This document shows positions 33,834 to 43,239 of a stretch of 64,000 nucleotides of DNA, in pieces. Below the pieces are notes generated by a model. It saw nothing but the letters and a program-made list of their open reading frames with translations. It ran no database searches and had not been told where the DNA came from. Source of the stretch: Nitrospina sp052156635 (lineage in GTDB: Bacteria; Nitrospinota; Nitrospinia; Nitrospinales; Nitrospinaceae); the NCBI RefSeq assembly GCF_052156635.1, contig NZ_JBQKUO010000002.1, positions 558,001 through 622,000 on the forward strand, given 5' to 3'. The stretch's first letter is position 1, and each line of letters opens with the position of its first letter. The position numbers and the translations under genes were made by a program.

Positions 33834-36734
33834 CTACTGAATGCAGACCGCGAGCACTTGTTTGAGGTCACAATCGCCTTTAAAGACCTTCCAGATGCCA
33901 TCCTGCTTCAGGGTGGTCATTCCATCCTGAATGGCCTGCTGCCGAAGTTCTTCTACCAGTGAACTTTTCATGATCATGCGTTTGATGTCGTCCGTTCCCT
34001 CAAGGCATTCATGCAATCCGGTACGACCCGCATACCCGGTGTTGTTGCATTTTTCGCAACCCTCCGGACCCTGCAACATGAGATCATCGGAGTAAGGAAT
34101 TTTGACGTTTTTGGCGAAAAGTTCGGGGTCGCCATATTCTTTCACCAGGGTGTCGTACTCTTCCTTGGTGGGGTGATATTCCTTTTTGCAGCTTTTGCAG
34201 AGGGTGCGTACCAGCCGCTGGGCAACAATAAGCAGGAGGGCGTCGGCAAAGTTCAGGGGGTTCATGCCCATGTCGAGAAGACGCGTGATGGTTTCCGGGG
34301 CGGAGTTGGTGTGCAGGGTGCTGAACACAAGGTGACCCGTGAGGGAAGCTTCCAGACCGACGGCGCAGGTCTCCACGTCGCGCATCTCACCCACCATGAT
34401 GACGTCCGGGTCGCCGCGCAGAAACGAACGCATGGCGCGGGCGAAGTCGAGTCCGATCTTGTTGAGCATCTGCACCTGGCGGAGGCCGTCCTGCGTGATT
34501 TCCACCGGGTCTTCCGCAGTCCAGATCTTTTTTTCCGGAGTGTTGATGAAACCCAAAGTGGAATGCAGGGTGGTGGTTTTACCGGAACCGGTCGGCCCGA
34601 CGCACAGGATGAGTCCGTATGGTTTGGACGCCATCGCCTGAATCAATTTCAGGTTGCGGTCGGAGAAATTCATGTTCTCCAGGGGAATCGGTTTGCTGGC
34701 GGCAAGGATACGCAGAACCGCGTCTTCGTTTCCACCCACCGTCGGGCAGGTTTCAACGCGGTACTCGATGTCTTTCTTGCCGTATTTCATTTTGATCTTG
34801 CCGCTCTGTGGAAGCCGCCGCTCGGCAATATCCAGCTTCGACATGATCTTGATACGGGAGAGAAATGCCTGCCGGTACATGGGGGGAATTTCCTGATACA
34901 CACGGCAGGAACCGTCCTTGCGAAACCGGATGCGCATGGCCTTTTTCCCGAGGCCCGGCTCGATGTGGATATCCGACACACCGTTGTCGTAGGCGTCGAT
35001 CAATACCTTGTTCACCAGCTTGACGATGGTGCTGTCGGTTTCGCTGATGGCGCTGACTTCATCTTCCTCATTCCCCGAATCGACCTCAACATCCTTTTCA
35101 CTTTGAAGGGCACTGAGAAGGGTGTCCACGTCGCCGGTATCCGCGGGCATGGCGCCGGGGCTGTCGTCTTCAGGAGTGGCATTGAGAAAGTCGTGAATGT
35201 CCGCACGCAGTCCTACTTTGAATTCGAGGGTCCGCTTGGTGAAAATCAGTTTGATACTTTGAATTTTGTCCTGGTTCGCCGGGTTGTCGGTAAGGATGGT
35301 AACCCGGTTCTGCTCTTCATCTTTGGCGATGGGAAGCCAGTTGTTCTTGAGAAGAAAGTTGGTATTGAGACCGGTGAACAATGATTGTGGCAATACGATA
35401 TCCGGAGAATAGCCGTAATAAGGAATGTTGTAAAACTCCTCCAGGGATTTGCCAAAATCACTGCGGTTGATTTTGTATTCGTCGAGAAGAATGGTCTCGA
35501 TATCGACACCGCTGGTACGTGCTTTTGAGATCGCCTTGGTCAATTCATCCTGGGTGATGATACCGTTGTTGATGAGGTAGCTGAACTTGGTCGGCTTGGC
35601 CATCTTCTGTTTCTGCTTGTTCTTGATGGCCAGCGCCAGGGAATCTGCGATGGTTTTGATGCTCCGTTCATCCTGCGGGGTGAACGCGATTTCATTCTGC
35701 TTGTTGGCAAGCTGCAACACGCCCATCACCTTGCCTTCGTGCACAAGCGGGGCGACCAGCATGCTCTTCGCCTTTTCCCCCAGCGAATTTTCAAGGGTTC
35801 GCTCGTAAACCATCTCAGGGTGGTATTCCACCAGTTCCACCTGGTCATGCACGTTTTTCACATTGAGAACGCGTTTTTCGGTTGCCACGCAACCGGGCAG
35901 GGTGGCGGGACCCAGGGCGCAACGGACTTCGCTTTCTCCCCCACCGGTCTTCAGTTTGGCAAACAGGTCTTTTTTTGCCGGATCGAGAGCATAAATGACT
36001 GCAAGCCTGCAATCGAATAATTGAAGGATCGGCATTTTCAATTCCATCAGGATTTCATCCAGTGTCCCGGCGGAATGAATGGCGTGCGAAGTGGCCTGGA
36101 TTTTTTCATCAATGATCTCGGTCTGCATCTTGACGATGGCATGACCCAGGGTGCTGGCCAGTTCCTTTGCCAGCCGGACATCCTGATCGGTGAAGTGGGG
36201 CTTGCCCCGTTTGTTGATGACTTGAAGGACCCCCATCATCTTGCGGTTGTGGGGCAGCGCAACAACCAATACCGACTTCGTCTTGTATCCCAGTTTTTCG
36301 TCAAACGATTTTTCGAGTGTCAACTCAGGATGAATACGACTGAGCTCCTTGCCGTCGTATGCATTGAGGACATTCAGGGTGCGGCCCGATGCCGCGACAA
36401 AGCCGGCCAGACTTTTGGGCGAGATATCCACCCGGATCTCTTCAACCTGGTTGTCCTTGAAGTTTCGGGAGAACAACTGGCGTTTGGGCCGGTCGATGGC
36501 AAAAACGGTCACCTTGTCAGCATCAAACAGTTCCCTGAATTCGCCGATCAATTCAAACAGGGTTCGGGTGATGCTGTTGGAGGACAGAATTTTGTTGACC
36601 AGGGTGCGCAGTTTGTCTGCGGAACGGCGCTCACGGCCAGCGGCCTGCGTCTGTGGAGCGGTCTGGCGGGCGGCCCGTTTTTGCGCGGGATTTCCCGGAG
36701 CCTTCGGGTTTCTTTGCGGAGGCGAATCGTTCAA
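33834..36734 (-). CDS. GAF-GAF-PilB/GspE family ATPase (paralog 2)
   Basis: 966 residues with the same order as paralog 1: a Pro/Arg/Gln-rich extension (1-40), two GAF domains (about 42-205 and 210-395; VLQVINKRGKPHFTDQDVRL and VLQLANKQNEIAFTPQDERS), the N-terminal secretion segment, then an ATPase with GPTGSGKTTTLHSTL near 715, GDPDVIMVGEMRDVETCAVG and CKSC/CEKC. The ATPase halves are nearly identical to paralog 1 while the GAF halves differ strongly, so the two probably run one machine under different signals. The start is TTG at 36732-36734: no ATG exists in frame before an upstream stop. Confidence 0.92.
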   Translation of the reverse strand: MNDSPPQRNPKAPGNPAQKRAARQTAPQTQAAGRERRSADKLRTLVNKILSSNSITRTLFELIGEFRELFDADKVTVFAIDRPKRQLFSRNFKDNQVEEIRVDISPKSLAGFVAASGRTLNVLNAYDGKELSRIHPELTLEKSFDEKLGYKTKSVLVVALPHNRKMMGVLQVINKRGKPHFTDQDVRLAKELASTLGHAIVKMQTEIIDEKIQATSHAIHSAGTLDEILMELKMPILQLFDCRLAVIYALDPAKKDLFAKLKTGGGESEVRCALGPATLPGCVATEKRVLNVKNVHDQVELVEYHPEMVYERTLENSLGEKAKSMLVAPLVHEGKVMGVLQLANKQNEIAFTPQDERSIKTIADSLALAIKNKQKQKMAKPTKFSYLINNGIITQDELTKAISKARTSGVDIETILLDEYKINRSDFGKSLEEFYNIPYYGYSPDIVLPQSLFTGLNTNFLLKNNWLPIAKDEEQNRVTILTDNPANQDKIQSIKLIFTKRTLEFKVGLRADIHDFLNATPEDDSPGAMPADTGDVDTLLSALQSEKDVEVDSGNEEDEVSAISETDSTIVKLVNKVLIDAYDNGVSDIHIEPGLGKKAMRIRFRKDGSCRVYQEIPPMYRQAFLSRIKIMSKLDIAERRLPQSGKIKMKYGKKDIEYRVETCPTVGGNEDAVLRILAASKPIPLENMNFSDRNLKLIQAMASKPYGLILCVGPTGSGKTTTLHSTLGFINTPEKKIWTAEDPVEITQDGLRQVQMLNKIGLDFARAMRSFLRGDPDVIMVGEMRDVETCAVGLEASLTGHLVFSTLHTNSAPETITRLLDMGMNPLNFADALLLIVAQRLVRTLCKSCKKEYHPTKEEYDTLVKEYGDPELFAKNVKIPYSDDLMLQGPEGCEKCNNTGYAGRTGLHECLEGTDDIKRMIMKSSLVEELRQQAIQDGMTTLKQDGIWKVFKGDCDLKQVLAVCIQ

Positions 36735-36770
36735 GGTGGTATGAAACCTGATAAATTAACGCTAAGTGTA

Positions 36771-36799
36771 ACTCTAGTAGTACATCATTAATTTTACAA
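36771..36799 (-). promoter_or_regulatory. Possible promoter of GAF-PilB paralog 2
   Basis: On the minus strand TTGTAA (36794-36799), 17-bp spacer and TAGAGT (36771-36776), about 37 bp before the TTG start. An alternative pair a little further upstream also exists in this AT-rich stretch, so the exact site is uncertain. Confidence 0.4.
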
Positions 36800-36907
36800 G
36801 GTTTAGAGGTGTTTTAAAATTATTTTTTGGGTGGAGTGCCGAATTGGTCGGGAAATACGTGCATTTGCGGTAGCTTTGAGGACTTTTTTTAAGGCGGACG
36901 GATATTA

Positions 36908-38797
36908 TCAGATATCGAGGTCTTGAAAAAATACGGCTTTCTCTTTAATGAACTTGAAGCGGTTCTGGGCGTCCTTGCCCATCAGACGGTCGAAAGTGAC
37001 GTCGGTATTCCTGTCATCGGCAATAGTCACGCGGATCAGGGTGCGGTTGGATTTGTCCATGGTGGTGTTTTTGAGATCGGAGGAGGGCATTTCTCCCAGA
37101 CCTTTGAAGCGGCCGATTTCGTATTTCGCACCGTTCAGCTTGGAGACAATCTTGTTCTTTTCCTTGTCGTCGATAGCGTAAAAGGTCTTTTTGCCGGCAT
37201 CGATGCGATACAAGGGGGGCTGGGCGATGTAGAGATGGTTTTCGTGGATCAGGCGCGGCATGAAACGGTAGAAAAAAGTGAGGAGCAGGGTGCAGATATG
37301 GGCCCCGTCCACATCGGCATCGGTCATGAGAATGATTTTTCCATAACGCAGTTTTTCATACTGGTAATTTGGTTCGATTCCTGTTCCGAGGGCGGAGACA
37401 ATGTTCTGGATTTCCTGGTTGGCTAGGATCTTGTCCTTGGTCGCGGTTTCAACATTAAGAATTTTGCCGCGAATGGGAAGGATGGCCTGCGTTTTGCGGT
37501 CGCGTGCCTGTTTGCTGGAGCCGCCGGCGGAATCGCCTTCACAAATGAACAATTCGGACTCATCCCGGAGAGTGGACGAGCAATCCGAAAGTTTTCCCGG
37601 CAGGTTGAGCCGGTGCGAGATGTTCGATTTGCGGTTGACGGAGTCCTTGGCCTGACGGGAGGCGATGCGTGCCTGCGCCGCCAGGATGATCCGGTTGGAC
37701 AGCAGGTCCCCCTGCGTCTGGTGTGTGTTTAAAAAGTCTTCCAGCGAATGACGCACCACGGAGTCCACCTGGGACGTGATGTCCGAGTTGAGTCGCCCCT
37801 TGGTCTGGCCCTGGAACTCGACATCGCCCTGCAAGTAGATGTTGATGATGGCGACAAGTCCTTCTTTCACGTCGTCTCCGGTGATGCCGGAAACGCCTTT
37901 GGGTAACAGGTTGCGTCGCTCGATGTAGGCGCGAAGCGCCTTGGTGATGCCGTTGCGGAATCCGTTTTCATGGGTGCCGCCGTCGATGGTTTTGATGGCG
38001 TTGGCATAGGAATGGATCACCGTATCGGTTTTCGACGTCCACAAAAACGCCACTTCCAGCCTGAGCTCCTTATCCTCCTTCTCCACGTACATCGGTTCCG
38101 GAGTGAGCGACACGTTGGCCGGGGTGATTTTGCGGATGAAGTCCTTGATGCCTTCCGGGTACTGGAACACGTGGGTGTTTTTATTTTCGCGCACGGTGAT
38201 CTTCAGCCCCTTGTTGAGGAAGGCCTTCGATTCCGCCTGCTCGAGGATGGCTTTCACGTTCCACGCAATCTTGGGGAATATTTTCGGATCCGGCCGGAAG
38301 GTGATTTCTGTACCGCGGTTGCGGGTGGCTTTGCCTTTTTTCAGTTTGCCCTCGGCCTTGCCGCAGGAATAACTCTGCGTCCACTCGAAGCCGTCGCGCC
38401 GGGAAGTCGCGGTGAGGGATTTCGACAGCGCGCACACCACCGCCATGCCGACGCCGTGCAAACCGCCGGACACTTTATAATTGCCCTCCTGGAATTTTCC
38501 GCCTGAATGGAGCGTGGTGAACAGGATTTCCATCGCGCTCTTTTTGGTTTTGCGAAACGTGTCCACGGGGATGCCGCGGCCGTTGTCCTTGATGGTGATC
38601 TCGTCCTCGCGGTGGATGGTGACCTCTATGTGATTGCAGTGGCCGTTGAGCGCTTCATCGACGGAGTTGTCGAGGATTTCCCACACGAGATGGTGCAGTC
38701 CTGTGGACGAGGTGGAGCCGATGTACATGCCCGGCCGTTTGCGGACCGGTTCCAGCCCTTCCAATACCTGGATGTCTTTTGCTTGATATGTGCTCAT
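36908..38797 (-). CDS. parE: DNA topoisomerase IV subunit B (GyrB/ParE family)
   Basis: 629 residues, the short ParE/GyrB length without the GyrB insert. The GHKL ATPase is complete: EILDNSVDEALNGHCNHIEV, DNGRGIPVD and GGLHGVGMAVVCALS. The Toprim domain shows ELFICEGDSAGGSSKQARDR and MTDADVDGAHICTLLLTFFY, and the C-terminus has EIGRFKGLGEMPSSDLKNTT. It lies 8 bp after parC. Naming as ParE rather than GyrB rests on the partner gene and length; a gyrase role cannot be fully excluded. Confidence 0.88.
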   Translation of the reverse strand: MSTYQAKDIQVLEGLEPVRKRPGMYIGSTSSTGLHHLVWEILDNSVDEALNGHCNHIEVTIHREDEITIKDNGRGIPVDTFRKTKKSAMEILFTTLHSGGKFQEGNYKVSGGLHGVGMAVVCALSKSLTATSRRDGFEWTQSYSCGKAEGKLKKGKATRNRGTEITFRPDPKIFPKIAWNVKAILEQAESKAFLNKGLKITVRENKNTHVFQYPEGIKDFIRKITPANVSLTPEPMYVEKEDKELRLEVAFLWTSKTDTVIHSYANAIKTIDGGTHENGFRNGITKALRAYIERRNLLPKGVSGITGDDVKEGLVAIINIYLQGDVEFQGQTKGRLNSDITSQVDSVVRHSLEDFLNTHQTQGDLLSNRIILAAQARIASRQAKDSVNRKSNISHRLNLPGKLSDCSSTLRDESELFICEGDSAGGSSKQARDRKTQAILPIRGKILNVETATKDKILANQEIQNIVSALGTGIEPNYQYEKLRYGKIILMTDADVDGAHICTLLLTFFYRFMPRLIHENHLYIAQPPLYRIDAGKKTFYAIDDKEKNKIVSKLNGAKYEIGRFKGLGEMPSSDLKNTTMDKSNRTLIRVTIADDRNTDVTFDRLMGKDAQNRFKFIKEKAVFFQDLDI

Positions 38798-38805
38798 TGT
38801 CTAAT

Positions 38806-41085
38806 TCAATTTTCCATAATGCGGACGACCTTGACGCGTTTGACCACACCGACGCCCTGGCTCCCACGGTTGTATTCCGGCACCGCCGTCATTTTAAGTT
38901 CTTTGGTTTTGCCGCTATCCAGCAGAAGTTCCACCGTTTGGCGTTTTTTCACACATTTTGCTGCGAGGAACCGGCTGTCGCCGACGTTGATCAGGCGGAC
39001 ACCCACGCCCGCCCCGCTCAGCTGCGTGATCTGGTCCAGCTTCACCAGCATGCCTTTGCCTGCCTCCGTCAGCAGAAAGGCATGGGTGCCGACGGTCTGG
39101 ATGACCGTTATCAGACGCGCGTTGTTTTTCAGCGTCATCACCTTCTTGCCGGAGCGGGTGGTCTCGCCCAGGTTTTCGGTGGCGAAACGGAAACCGTAGC
39201 CTGCGGAATTCACCAGCAACAGTTCCGCGTCTTCCTCCTGGCCGATGCCATCCAAAGGAAGGCTCTGCTGCTCGCCCCTGGCCGCTTCCCGGGCTTCCAC
39301 CGATTGGGGCGACAGCAACGGAAGCATCCTGATCACGCGCTCTCCGTCGCCGAACTTGAACAGGTTCTGGATGGGTTCGCCGAATCCACTGCGGGTGTAG
39401 GGCAGGGCGTGGACCTTTTGCACATACACCACGCCGTGGGAGGTGAAGAAGGCGACAAGGTCCGCCGTGTTGACACGCGCCATTTCCAGCAGGCCATCGT
39501 TTTCCTTGTACTTTAGGGATGCCGGGTCGGATACGGATTTCATCTTGCGGAGCCAGCCGTTTTTGCTGATCACCAGGGCTACGTCCTCATGCTCGATGAA
39601 GTCCTCAGCGTTGAATTCCACCCCGTCATCGGAACCGAACTGGGTCCGGCGTTTGTCGCTGTACTTGTCCGTGATCTCCTTCAATTCGGTTTTGACTTCC
39701 TGCCAGATTTTCTTTTCAGACTTGAGGATGTCTTTCAGCCGCTTCTGTTCCTTTTTCTTTTCCTTCTGTTCCTGCAAAATCTTGTCGATTTCCATCGACA
39801 CCAGCCGGTAGAGCGGGATGTCGAGAATGGCCGCCGTTTGTTCGTCGTCCAGTTTGAACGTCTTTTTGAGTTTCGTCGCCGCTTCGTCCTTGGACTTGGA
39901 CGACCGGATGAGTTTCAGTGCCTTGTCGAGATCTTTGAAGATGACTGCGAAGCCGTCCAGGATGTGCAGCCGTTTCTCCAGCACTTCAAGGTCATATTTG
40001 ATGCGGCGCGTCACCACGTCCTTGCGGAAGTCCAGGAAATGCAGGCACAACTCGCCGATGGACAAGCGTTCGGGCTCGCCGTTCGGCTTCAGGCAGTTGA
40101 AGTTGATCTGGAAACCGCTTTCCAGGTCCGAGTGCTTGAAGAGGTAGGCCATGATCTTTTCGGGGTCGCTCCCGGACTTGATCTCCAGCACCACGCGCAC
40201 GTTTTCATCGCTTTCGTCGCGGATGTCGGTGAGAGCCTGCAGTTTTTTGGCGATGATGATCTCCGCGATCTTCTCGATCAGCCGCGCCTTGTTGACGCCG
40301 TAAGGGATTTCGGTGATGACGATCTGTGTTTTGCCCCGCGCCAGGGTTTCCATCGTCCATTTGCCGCGCACCTTCAGGTTGCCGGAGCCTTCCTCGTACA
40401 TCTTGCGCAGTTCGGTTTTGGAATTGAGCAAAATGCCGCCGGTCGGGAAGTCGGGTCCCTTGATGTGTTTCATGATCTGCGTCGTCGTCTGATTGCGGTC
40501 GTCGATGAGCGACATGAGCGCGTTCATGACCTCTTTCAGGTTGTGGCTGGGAAAGGAGCACGCCATGCCTACGGCGATGCCGGAGGAGCCGTTGATGAGC
40601 AGGTTCGGCACCTTCGATGGCAGGATAACGGGTTCCTGCAGGGTGTTGTCGTAGTTGACGCGGAACTCGACGGTGTTCTTCTTGATGTCGGCCAGCATGT
40701 AGCTGGTGATAGGCGTCAACTTGCCTTCCGTGTAACGGTATGCAGCAGGGGAGTCGCCGTCCACCGATCCGAAATTGCCCTTGCCGTCCACCAATGGGTA
40801 ACGCATGGCGAAGTCCTGCGCCATTCGCACCATGGAATCGTAGGTGGAAGTGTCGCCGTGCGGATGAAACTTACCCAGCACCTCTCCGATGATTTTGGCT
40901 GACTTCACCGGCTTGGCTTCCGCGCCCACACCCATGCCGTTCATGGCATACAGGATGCGGCGGTGAATCGGCTTCAATCCATCACGCACGTCCGGCAGGG
41001 AACGGGAAACGATGGTGGAAAGGGCATAGGTGAGAAACCGGTTTTCAAGTTCCTGAGTGATATCTGATTCTTTTTCGTTTGCCAT
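38806..41085 (-). CDS. parC: DNA topoisomerase IV subunit A (GyrA/ParC family)
   Basis: 759 residues. The winged-helix catalytic part has SLPDVRDGLKPIHRRILYAM, the catalytic Tyr in AAYRYTEGKLTP, and a long coiled-coil tower (ILQEQKEKKKEQKRLKDILK). The C-terminal beta-pinwheel is present, but I see no QRRGGKG GyrA-box; the nearest is NRGSQGVGVV. That supports topoisomerase IV, the decatenase, over gyrase. First gene of the parC-parE pair; its promoter should lie in the AT-rich gap beyond 41085. Confidence 0.88.
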   Translation of the reverse strand: MANEKESDITQELENRFLTYALSTIVSRSLPDVRDGLKPIHRRILYAMNGMGVGAEAKPVKSAKIIGEVLGKFHPHGDTSTYDSMVRMAQDFAMRYPLVDGKGNFGSVDGDSPAAYRYTEGKLTPITSYMLADIKKNTVEFRVNYDNTLQEPVILPSKVPNLLINGSSGIAVGMACSFPSHNLKEVMNALMSLIDDRNQTTTQIMKHIKGPDFPTGGILLNSKTELRKMYEEGSGNLKVRGKWTMETLARGKTQIVITEIPYGVNKARLIEKIAEIIIAKKLQALTDIRDESDENVRVVLEIKSGSDPEKIMAYLFKHSDLESGFQINFNCLKPNGEPERLSIGELCLHFLDFRKDVVTRRIKYDLEVLEKRLHILDGFAVIFKDLDKALKLIRSSKSKDEAATKLKKTFKLDDEQTAAILDIPLYRLVSMEIDKILQEQKEKKKEQKRLKDILKSEKKIWQEVKTELKEITDKYSDKRRTQFGSDDGVEFNAEDFIEHEDVALVISKNGWLRKMKSVSDPASLKYKENDGLLEMARVNTADLVAFFTSHGVVYVQKVHALPYTRSGFGEPIQNLFKFGDGERVIRMLPLLSPQSVEAREAARGEQQSLPLDGIGQEEDAELLLVNSAGYGFRFATENLGETTRSGKKVMTLKNNARLITVIQTVGTHAFLLTEAGKGMLVKLDQITQLSGAGVGVRLINVGDSRFLAAKCVKKRQTVELLLDSGKTKELKMTAVPEYNRGSQGVGVVKRVKVVRIMEN

Positions 41086-41563
41086 GACCGAAGGATAAAC
41101 AGGGTGATTTGCCAGAGGACCGGCCTCCGTTGCGAAGGGCGGGTCCGGGGTCCATCATCTCTACGTCCACGATGGAGGAGGATGGGAAACAGGGCCCAAT
41201 GTTAAATTAGGGCTCGGGACCGGATGCGTCATTAGAGGGTATTTTAGACCCTTTAAAATTAATGACTTAAGTAAAATGACTAACACAGTGCCCAACTTTT
41301 GTAAAGACTAAAATACATTATGTTGTGGGCGCTGCTTTCGAATGTACACTATATATTGTAATATGGTTTTTTATACGATTCTTTCGCGGGGAATAGGAAA
41401 ATCTCCCCGAAGCAGGTTGGGAGAATGGGTTTTCAATTTCCCATATTCCATGCAATGATGTATTTTAGAAAACTTTTTTTGGGGATTTGCCATCCTAAAA
41501 CCAAGGAAGCGGGCAAATGACCCCTTCTTTTTCGAATTGACGGAAGCCATCCCTCAGGCCGCC
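41086..41563. other. Intergenic region between divergent parC and mrp
   Basis: No credible gene on either strand. The middle (about 41200-41520) is markedly AT-rich. It contains a short stem AGGGT/ACCCT followed by TTT near 41236-41258, and a GGGGA/TCTCCCC stem near 41378-41400. Promoter-like boxes for parC exist on the minus strand (for example TTTTAA with an 18-bp spacer to TAATGA near 41235-41265), but none is convincing. Confidence 0.5.
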
Positions 41564-41592
41564 TTGTCAGGCGCGGCCTTGAATCTTATAAA
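41564..41592 (+). promoter_or_regulatory. Promoter of the DUF59-Mrp gene, with inverted repeat
   Basis: TTGTCA (41564-41569), 17-bp spacer, TATAAA (41587-41592); predicted start near 41599. A 7-bp inverted repeat (41556-41562 and 41573-41579) brackets the -35 box and could be an operator, for example for an Fe-S or stress regulator. The regulator identity is not shown by the sequence. Confidence 0.6.
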
Positions 41593-41650
41593 TCTCGAAT
41601 AAAGACACGCGTCAAGTCAATCTATTTGTGATCCATCCCGGGAGCGAAAT

Positions 41651-42748
41651 ATGTCGGATCAAGATTTACAGGTAAAAGTCATCGGGGCTTTGAAGACGGT
41701 CATGGACCCCGATCTGCATAAGAATATAGTGGACCTTGGGTTTGTCAAAAACCTCGAAACCAAAGACGGCAAGGTGAAGTTCGACGTGGAATTGACCACT
41801 CCCGCCTGTCCGGTGAAAGAGGAATTGAAAAACGAATGCCAGACCAAGGTCGGTGAAATCGAAGGCGTGAAGGACGTCACGGTCAACATGACCTCCAACG
41901 TGCGGCCTTCCGAGCATCAGCAACCCATTCTGACCGGCGTGAAAAACATCATCGCCGTGGCCAGTGGCAAGGGCGGCGTGGGCAAATCCACCGTCAGCAC
42001 CAACCTCGCCATTGCCCTCAGCCTGAGTGGTGCCAAAGTCGGCCTGATGGATGCGGACATCTACGGCCCGAGCATTCCGAAAATGCTGGGCATGCCCATC
42101 AAACCGCCGAGGGGCGCAGACAACAACAAATTCTTCCCGCACGAGAAATACAATCTTAAAGTCATCTCCGCCGCTTTCCTCACGGAAGAGGGACAGCCGC
42201 TGATGTTGCGTGGCCCCATGCTGGGCGGAATCATCCAGCAGTTCCTGCAGAACGTGGAGTGGGGTGAGTTGGATTACCTGGTCATCGACCTGCCTCCGGG
42301 CACGGGCGATGTGCAGTTGACCCTCACCCAGCGGGCTCCGCTGTCCGGCGGGGTGATTGTCACCACCCCCCAGCAGATCAGCGCCATCGACGCCGACAAG
42401 GGCGTCAAGATGTTCCGGCAGGTGAAGGTTCCTGTTTTGGGTGTGATTGAGAACATGAGCTACTTCGTCTGTGACGGTTGTGACAAAAAACACTTCATCT
42501 TCCAGTCCGGCGCCGGGCAGAAGCTGGCCGACGATTCCAAGGTGCCGTTCCTGGGTGACATCCCACTCATCCCGGATGTGGTTGCCGGGGGCGATTCGGG
42601 CGTGCCGATCCTCCTGAGCAATCCCGATTCTCCGGCCTCTTTGGCTTATAAGGAACTGGCGGGAAAAGTCGCGGCGCAGATCAGCATCAACCAGGCGAGT
42701 GCGGAAAAGAAAATCGATTCCAGTTTCGAACTGGCCTGGAAAGCGTGA
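41651..42748 (+). CDS. mrp: Mrp/ApbC-type iron-sulfur carrier with N-terminal DUF59
   Basis: 365 residues. An N-terminal MIP18/DUF59 domain (1-85, VMDPDLHKNIVDLGFVKNLE with the conserved Cys in PACPVKEEL) is fused to a deviant Walker A P-loop ATPase (GKGGVGKS, 106-113). The bridging Fe-S pair is CDGC (Cys274 and Cys277). Mrp/NBP35/ApbC proteins form dimers that bind a 4Fe-4S cluster and pass it to target enzymes. SD GGGAG lies 7 nt before the ATG. The downstream DUF971 gene often accompanies this type. Confidence 0.95.
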   Translation: MSDQDLQVKVIGALKTVMDPDLHKNIVDLGFVKNLETKDGKVKFDVELTTPACPVKEELKNECQTKVGEIEGVKDVTVNMTSNVRPSEHQQPILTGVKNIIAVASGKGGVGKSTVSTNLAIALSLSGAKVGLMDADIYGPSIPKMLGMPIKPPRGADNNKFFPHEKYNLKVISAAFLTEEGQPLMLRGPMLGGIIQQFLQNVEWGELDYLVIDLPPGTGDVQLTLTQRAPLSGGVIVTTPQQISAIDADKGVKMFRQVKVPVLGVIENMSYFVCDGCDKKHFIFQSGAGQKLADDSKVPFLGDIPLIPDVVAGGDSGVPILLSNPDSPASLAYKELAGKVAAQISINQASAEKKIDSSFELAWKA

Positions 42749-42786
42749 CGTCTTCAAGCTGAGCACAATAGAAACCTGAAACCGGA

Positions 42787-43149
42787 ATGGGTATGAGCGA
42801 AGAGCCGAAGAAAAAAATGGAAGAGAGTGAAATGACTCCCAGCGATGTGAAGCAGGTGGACGAATCCACGCTGGGAATCACCTGGCCGGATGGGCACGAA
42901 TCGGTGTATCCGGTGAAGTTGCTCCGCGAAAAATGTCCGTGCGCGCACTGCATCGACGAATGGACGGGGGAAAAGAAAATCAAGCCGGGCATGATTCCGG
43001 ACAGCATCCGCCCCCTCAAGATCAAGGCGGTGGGTCTTTATGCTTTGCAGTTCGACTGGAACGACGGCCACAGCACGGGGCTTTACCCGTATGAATTGTT
43101 GCGGCGATTGTGCCAGTGCGGCGAGTGCAAGTCGCAGAACGCGGCGTGA
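42787..43149 (+). CDS. DUF971 protein (GBBH-like N-terminal domain)
   Basis: 120 residues (a second ATG lies two codons in). The DUF971 pattern is clear: LGITWPDGHESVYPVKLLRE, a Cys pair in REKCPCAHCIDEWTGE, IKAVGLYALQFDWNDGHSTG and LYPYELLRRLC. The C-terminal CQCGECK adds further cysteines, so metal or Fe-S binding is likely. DUF971 proteins are commonly encoded beside or fused to Mrp, and may help load its cluster. A strong terminator follows 33 bp after the stop. Confidence 0.9.
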   Translation: MGMSEEPKKKMEESEMTPSDVKQVDESTLGITWPDGHESVYPVKLLREKCPCAHCIDEWTGEKKIKPGMIPDSIRPLKIKAVGLYALQFDWNDGHSTGLYPYELLRRLCQCGECKSQNAA

Positions 43150-43182
43150 GTTTTTACGTTTAAAAAGTATTTGCAATAAAAA

Positions 43183-43220
43183 ACGGGTCGGCCTGAAAGA
43201 GGCCGACCCGTTGTTTTTTT
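43183..43220. terminator. Bidirectional intrinsic terminator
   Basis: Perfect 12-bp stem (43183-43194 with 43200-43211) and a GAAAG loop, with a T-rich run to the right and an A-rich run (43176-43182) to the left. It ends the mrp-DUF971 transcript on the plus strand and the convergent PCP-reductase-like transcript on the minus strand. Confidence 0.93.
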
Positions 43221-43239
43221 GTTCGCGGTGAGCGGGTTG

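Noticed and set aside
37370..37395. tRNA T-loop-like sequence
   Set aside because: Lies inside parE with no cloverleaf around it; no tRNA gene was found anywhere in the window.
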